Of a stretch of 64,000 nt of DNA, positions 58,774 through 64,000 are shown in pieces. Source of the DNA: Henckelia pumila (Eukaryota; Streptophyta; Magnoliopsida; Lamiales; Gesneriaceae). Within the stretch, counting starts at the first letter, position 1. Each line of letters opens with the position of its first letter. The translations under genes and the position numbers were made by a program. The stretch is from the NCBI RefSeq assembly GCF_033568475.1, contig NC_133122.1, positions 163,830,130-163,894,129 of the forward strand, read 5' to 3'. The notes under the pieces are model-generated. The model was not told the origin of the DNA, ran no database searches, and worked only from the letters and a program-made list of their open reading frames with translations.

Positions 58774-60099
58774 TAAAAGTTATTTAGTATGAAATTAACC
58801 ATAAATTTTAATTAAATAGTAGGATATATTTTTAAAAAAAATGTCATGTAAATAACCATATGGAACTCCAAACTAAATTTTAGAAAATTATAACTAATGA
58901 GAAGTTTTATTTACACTTGGTAATATATATATATATAGTTATATATTTTGCATTTGATGATGTAAAAACCTCATGTTTAAATCTCACTCTTTAGTAGTAT
59001 TTTGATATTTTCTCATACAACCGACATCTTTAGCAGGACCTACAAATTTGATTTCATCGTGGCATTGATATAAAATCAGTTAAGTTATAAATTTGTTCTC
59101 TTTGTTTTGATGTACAACTATTAAGATTGTTCTATATATTTTGTGCGATGGGACGACGAAATATATTTAATAAAAATGATAAATCACTATACACGTTTTG
59201 AATATAATATAATATCATTAAGAAATAATAATATTAGTCCGTGATTATAATTTTTAGTGACATAACTTATTTGAGATTTTAAAAAAATAAAATATTGCAT
59301 AATAATGCGATGATATTTGATGATGATTTATGATGTAAAACATTTTCAAATTTGAAATAAGTTTCATTAAAGAATTTATTATATATGAAATTTTTATTTT
59401 ATAATTTTCATTAAATAAAATTTATTGTCATTAAATGAAATAACATAAGAAAGTGTGTAAAATTTTAAAAAGGATAGATTGTCATCACAAAATTAGAAAA
59501 AAAAATATGTAAGGATAATAATGTCAATCTATAAAATAGATATGTGAAGTGGAGTGTACTGAAACTCCCCAAACATTAAGTATTAATATTTGATTTTTAT
59601 TTGTTCTGGAATATAAACTCACGGTAGAACTTATTTGAATTCAACTCTTTACTCATTTCGATTCTCTGTATTTATTTTGTATTAAGATTGAGTTCAGTAT
59701 AAATTTATAGTTAGATATTATATATTTGAAACATGTGTCGTAATTTTTATAAAAAAATATAACAGTACTGTTTCTACATAACATCACACGATAATCTAAT
59801 CGGAGAAGTATTTAAATTTTATTGATTGCAAGTGGAATTGAAGTGAATAATCATGCATAAATTCGTATAATAAATAAATTAATAATGATTGAGTCGAATG
59901 AATGATGTTTTTGAATGGATGAATTGCATCCAGCTAAGATTCTGTTGGGGGACTCCTTTCATTATTATTATTTATTTGCAATTAAATCAATTATTTATGA
60001 GTTAATGAATGATGATGGTACGAGATCGGAGATCATATACAAAAGTTAAAGTTAGACACAATGGGAAATGATTTCCCAAAATAATATATAATAATAATT

Positions 60100-60133
<34 letters not shown>

Positions 60134-60138
60134 ATATA

Positions 60139-60187
<49 letters not shown>

Positions 60188-60408
60188 CTGTTTGTCCTTA
60201 TTGGTTTGATTTTCTGTGATTTTGAAAAAAAAATGTAGTAAGAGTAAAATGCACATATATAGAGTAGATTTTTTTAATGAGACTATTACATATATGATAT
60301 ATCCGAATAGGTAAGACGAGTCGATTTGATCCATGTGTATAATGAAAAATATTATTTTTTACATCGAGAGATTCATTTTACATATTTGAACAATAAGAGG
60401 TTTTGCAA

Positions 60409-60457
<49 letters not shown>

Positions 60458-61589
60458 AAATATCTAACGTCATATTATAATATAAATATTTTTTTAAAAT
60501 TTAACATGCTCTGTTTCGTATTATCATATATTAGTACCACTGCACGTGTTGCGTGCTCATATAATTTATTTTTTTAATGAAAAAAAAAATTGTAATTGTA
60601 ATTGTAAAATTTAAAAAATACAAAAACATATAGTGTTTTTCTAAACAAATAGTTACAGAAATACAATAGATATATCGATTTACAAAATGAGTGACATTTT
60701 TGTAAATAAAAAACATCAAAATACTGGAGTAAGTGTAATTTTGATAAATAATAAAACATGTAATGACTAAAAAAGAGGAAAATGTTTGGATCAAGCGCTT
60801 ACAACTAAACCAAAAGTTTTACCTGTAAGTCAAGGAACAACTTTATTTTTTTATACTTGTGGTAGCGCAGATGAGTCGGATTATTCAGTCCATGATTCTA
60901 GTGAGGGTGTGTCTTACTGCCGATGCTATCTCATATTCCTTTCGAGATCAGTCTTATCCCTTCTCTACTGTCGAACCTGTCCGCAATAGAGATAATATTA
61001 CCCGTTAAGATCTGATTTTCTATTTTACGGCACACCTAACCAACAAGATCAAGGAACATAACATCATCAGCTTGAAGCACTAGAGCTTCCCATTCTTAGT
61101 ACTACTCCCACACATCCAAGCGTAATTAATCCAACAGAAGCAATATAAAATGACTAATTTATTTAATAATTTTGATTTTATTAAAAATTAAGTTAATATA
61201 ATGATAATTTCATATCAAGATTCACAAATTATTTAAAATAGTATAATAACGGTATACAATTTTTGGGAAGAAAAATTTTGAATCAAAGAATATTATATTT
61301 GAAAACGATTTTTTACTCCATGATTTCGGTGAAGAAATATATTTTATTCATAAAATAAGATATTATGTAGTATCAAATAGTAATTAAGAGAGTGGGCAAG
61401 TCCGCAATTCATTTGATCATTGCCACCGACGCTTGTAGAAATATTTTATTTAGTCGTATCAGACAAATTATGGTTCCATGACATATCCGTAAACGTCAAC
61501 ACTTTGAATGGATACCTACCGTTGGATGTCACGGCACAATCTTCTTTTTTGTTTTTTAATTTTATTTTTTGCTTCTTATATATTTTAAT
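58774..61589. other. AT-rich intergenic DNA with microsatellites
   Basis: No supported gene. (TA)n tracts lie at about 60131-60186 and 60412-60452, and an (ATA/ATT)n tract at 60095-60130. A plus-strand frame at 60786-60989 was considered; its sequence does not resemble a known protein and it may be old LTR DNA. Confidence 0.55.
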
Positions 61590-62293
61590 GAATAAAAATT
61601 TATTTTGATACATAAATAATTGATAAAATATCAATTGATACACAAATAATTTAAAATTATTTAATTGGTATATGATCAAACTCAAAAGTCAATTTTGTCA
61701 TTCATTTAAATTGCTTTTAAGTCAATTATTTTTATTAAATTCATTTAGAAACATATTTCTCATTTTAATTTATTTTATTAATTAAAATTGGAAAATTAAA
61801 TTAATATTTACTATATTATAAAAAGAAATTTGTATATCATATATTTGAAGTATTCAACATGAAATATTTATATCATAAATGAAGACGTGTGTATATATAT
61901 ATGTATGTATATATCATTGGAAAATTCGATAGTTTATAGAGATCGAAACATCACCACAACATTATATAGATATTTCTATTATCTTGATTTTCAAGATTAT
62001 AATTTCCAAAAATTTTTGTACTTAGTTTAAAATTTTTGACAAATTACAGAATTTTGTTAATTATATTTTAAATTAAATATTTAAATATAAAAATATTTAT
62101 TTTCTAATATTTTTATAAAAATAACAAAAATATATTTTTACTCTATATATTCTGATTATTGATGAATTATAATGTGATATTAATATAAACAATAATATTA
62201 TAACATAGATAAAAGAAAAAAAAAACATCATATTATTATATATTTACAAATGTTTTTTAATATATATTTTTTGATTATATAATTTATCAGTTG

Positions 62294-62324
<31 letters not shown>

Positions 62325-62328
<4 letters not shown>

Positions 62329-62492
62329 TTCTTTCAAGTGCCCACCTACCATGTCCACCACCATGCCCATCAATGATATGACACTATTCTATTAGACCTA
62401 CAATTTATCACATCTTTATCACATCCAATAGAATAGTGCCACATCATTGGTGGGCATGGTGGTGGGCATGGTAGGTGGGCACTTGAAAGAAA

Positions 62493-62495
<3 letters not shown>
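62325..62495. mobile_element. Foldback MITE 1
   Basis: A 171-bp near-perfect palindrome: 69-bp arms (62325-62393 and 62427-62495) with about four mismatches around a 33-bp loop. Ends AAGTTTCTTTCAAGTGCCC. Flanked on both sides by (TA)n, suggesting a TA target. Confidence 0.85.
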
Positions 62496-62525
<30 letters not shown>

Positions 62526-62529
<4 letters not shown>

Positions 62530-62824
62530 TTGATCTAGGGTGCGGGGAATCCATGCACACCCGTACTCAAAATAATTCCGATTGACTTGAAATTTTTATG
62601 ATATGATCGTTTTAAAAATACGAATCCAACGATATATCATATGCTACAAATTTCAATCTCGATGGACGAAATCGGGAAGATGGCCGGAAATAGGGTTAAA
62701 TTATGATATATGGTTGGATTTGTATTTTTAAAACGATCCTACCATAAAAATTTCAAGTCAATCGAAATTATTTTGAGCATGGGTGTGCACGGTTTCCCCG
62801 CACCCTAGGGTGCGGGGGATCAAG

Positions 62825-62827
<3 letters not shown>
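62526..62827. mobile_element. Foldback MITE 2 with terminal palindrome
   Basis: A 302-bp element with arms of about 115 bp (AGACTTGATC at both ends). The right arm includes a perfect 22-bp palindrome (62796-62817, arms CCCCGCACCCT); the left arm retains only its inner half. Flanked by (TA)n on the left and (TC)n then (TA)n on the right (62828-62876). Confidence 0.82.
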
Positions 62828-62875
<48 letters not shown>

Positions 62876-62910
62876 GTTTGTATTATTAATATTTTTATAC
62901 AATGAGTATG

Positions 62911-63894
62911 TGATAGGATCATTTACAAGTGTAGAGGAGGGGGGTGAATACATTTATAAACAAACTAGCGTAAAATGATTGAACTCGATCAGTTTAGTGA
63001 CTGAATTCTAAGCTTATCTTGATGTCTAATGTAATTTGACAAACAAGAGTATATGCGAAAATATGCCTAATTACAAATTTGAACACTGAGTAGGTATTTA
63101 GGTTAGGAGATTATAGTGGGTAAACTGAAATAACGCAAGAAAATGTTTATGGATGTTTGGAGATTTCAAATACTTCTACGCCACTCCTTCTTCCACATCG
63201 GAAGGATATCACTAGAAGACTTTGAATTTTAAATGCGATTTGCAAAATCTCGATCCAGTTTAGGACTTAGACACTGCCTAAACAAGAACTCCTAGTACAA
63301 CAACTCAGTTTCAGTCATAGACTGATAATGGAACAAAGATGAATACAACTCAAAATCTTTAGCACAAAATTGATCCTTCAATGATCTGAATAACACTTAG
63401 GCGTTTGTACTTCGAGTTCCTTGATCAATCTTCAAGCGTGTAAGACTTTAAATGTTCTCGTAATGAACAATGCAAGCAGAATTTCAGTGCGCGAGAGAGA
63501 TCTCCTTTGATCGATCAAGATCTCTATTTATACCCTTGGATTGTTAACGGTCATAATTTCAAATTGAATCTTCAGATAAGGTTTTGAATTATTCTCGTTG
63601 GATTTGTCACTATCAACAACAAATTCTGGAGCCGACATTTGCCCTTTGCATCGCGGCACTAACTTCTGCAGGACGTGTCAGAGTACGGAAGAACTTATCC
63701 AAAAGCGGCAAGGTAGTAAACTGATGAGGGTAAACTAATGAAGTCAGTTTAGCATCTTCGGCCAGTTTGAGCGAGGCAGTTTAGCGCGAGGAAATTTAAC
63801 TTCATAACTCAGTTTAGTGCTTCTTAGTTGCTCGATCAGTTTAGCCTTCTTTTAAGCTTTTTAATTGTAAACACCAAAACTTAATTTCCCAACA
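62911..63894 (-). repeat. SIRE-like copia 3' LTR (element continues right)
   Basis: On the minus strand it starts TGTTGGGAAATTAAG (63894), preceded by the purine tract AAAAAAGGGGAAAT, and ends ...GATCCTATCA (62911); 984 bp. TATA box at about 63532-63525 (minus). GCTAAACTG-like words recur at 63720-63850. Near the end is the GTATTCACCCCCC block typical of SIRE LTRs. Confidence 0.82.
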
Positions 63895-64000
63895 ATTTCC
63901 CCTTTTTTGGTGTTTATCAAAATTTTGAGATATTAAGTGATAAACTGATATTCAATATAAACTGAGCTTTGTCAAAGATATTCAATTTCAAGTTCGTTTA
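63895..64000 (-). mobile_element. Start of the internal region of a SIRE-like element
   Basis: Purine-rich tract (minus AAAAAAGGGGAAAT, about 63895-63908) and adjacent 3' internal sequence; coding parts, if any, lie beyond the window. Confidence 0.6.

Larger units (their letters stand above)
61590..62910. mobile_element. Mutator-like MITE, third copy, invaded and truncated
   Basis: From GAATAAAAATTTATTTTGAT the sequence aligns with the elements at 3740 and 21160 through the left inverted repeat and interior to about 62300. It resumes at about 62872-62910 (TATGTTTGTATTATTAATATT) after two foldback insertions in its internal (TA)n, and is cut at 62911 by a SIRE-like LTR. This independent insertion supports the family definition. 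Confidence 0.65.

Noticed and set aside
60098-60334. Minus-strand frame rich in Ile/Tyr/Leu
   Set aside because: Microsatellite translation, no start context or homology.

Overview
The window is nuclear DNA from a flowering plant, very probably a eudicot. It is AT-rich, has GT/AG introns and two recognisable plant gene families, and is otherwise filled with nested LTR retrotransposons, solo LTRs and MITEs. Some repeats recall those of asterids/Lamiales, but that placement is only an impression. No bacterial features, CRISPR arrays, rRNA or convincing tRNA genes were seen.

Host genes. (1) A HAD-superfamily phosphatase of the plant PECP1/PS2 (phosphate-starvation, PHOSPHO-like) group occurs twice as intact four-exon copies on the minus strand (2271-3371 and 19691-20791). 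They lie in a very young segmental duplication (1-6967 and 17422-24386, about 17.42 kb apart). (2) A complete class I formin of the FH1 type lies on the minus strand (52329-55565, four exons, 891 aa). (3) A decayed multi-exon gene resembling plant mobile-domain/DUF1985 proteins (minus strand, about 48016-49208 plus 38016-38621) is split by a 9.4-kb copia element.

Layout. 1-168: tail of a SIRE-like LTR. 169-5975: phosphatase copy 1 with a Mutator-like MITE (3740-4510). 5976-10670: truncated solo LTR, LTR mosaic and a truncated minus-strand gypsy element. 10671-17589: decayed SIRE-like copia holding a 3.1-kb gypsy solo LTR with perfect 5-bp target duplication (11716-14830). 17590-24505: phosphatase copy 2 and the more complete solo LTR. 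24506-25926: empty AT-rich DNA. 25927-36108: an older 2.1-kb tandem duplication, one copy of which received a 5.9-kb copia element (28401-34290). 35861-38015: truncated Athila-like gypsy. 38627-48005: nearly intact minus-strand copia with 1.9-kb LTRs and perfect target duplication. 48016-51895: broken gene, LINE tail and hAT-type elements. 52329-55565: formin. 57244-58768: gypsy solo LTR with target duplication. 61590-64000: a third copy of the Mutator-like MITE, invaded by two foldback elements, with a SIRE LTR abutting at 62911.

Most notable: the duplicated phosphatase copies differ in coding sequence only by three amino-acid-changing substitutions. LTRs of several unrelated retrotransposons carry arrays of the same short dyad (TTCGGA-N3-TCCGAA) directly upstream of their TATA boxes. 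A cluster of GC-rich perfect hairpins sits just downstream of the primer-binding site of the 9.4-kb copia. All statements come from reading the sequence; no database search was possible.
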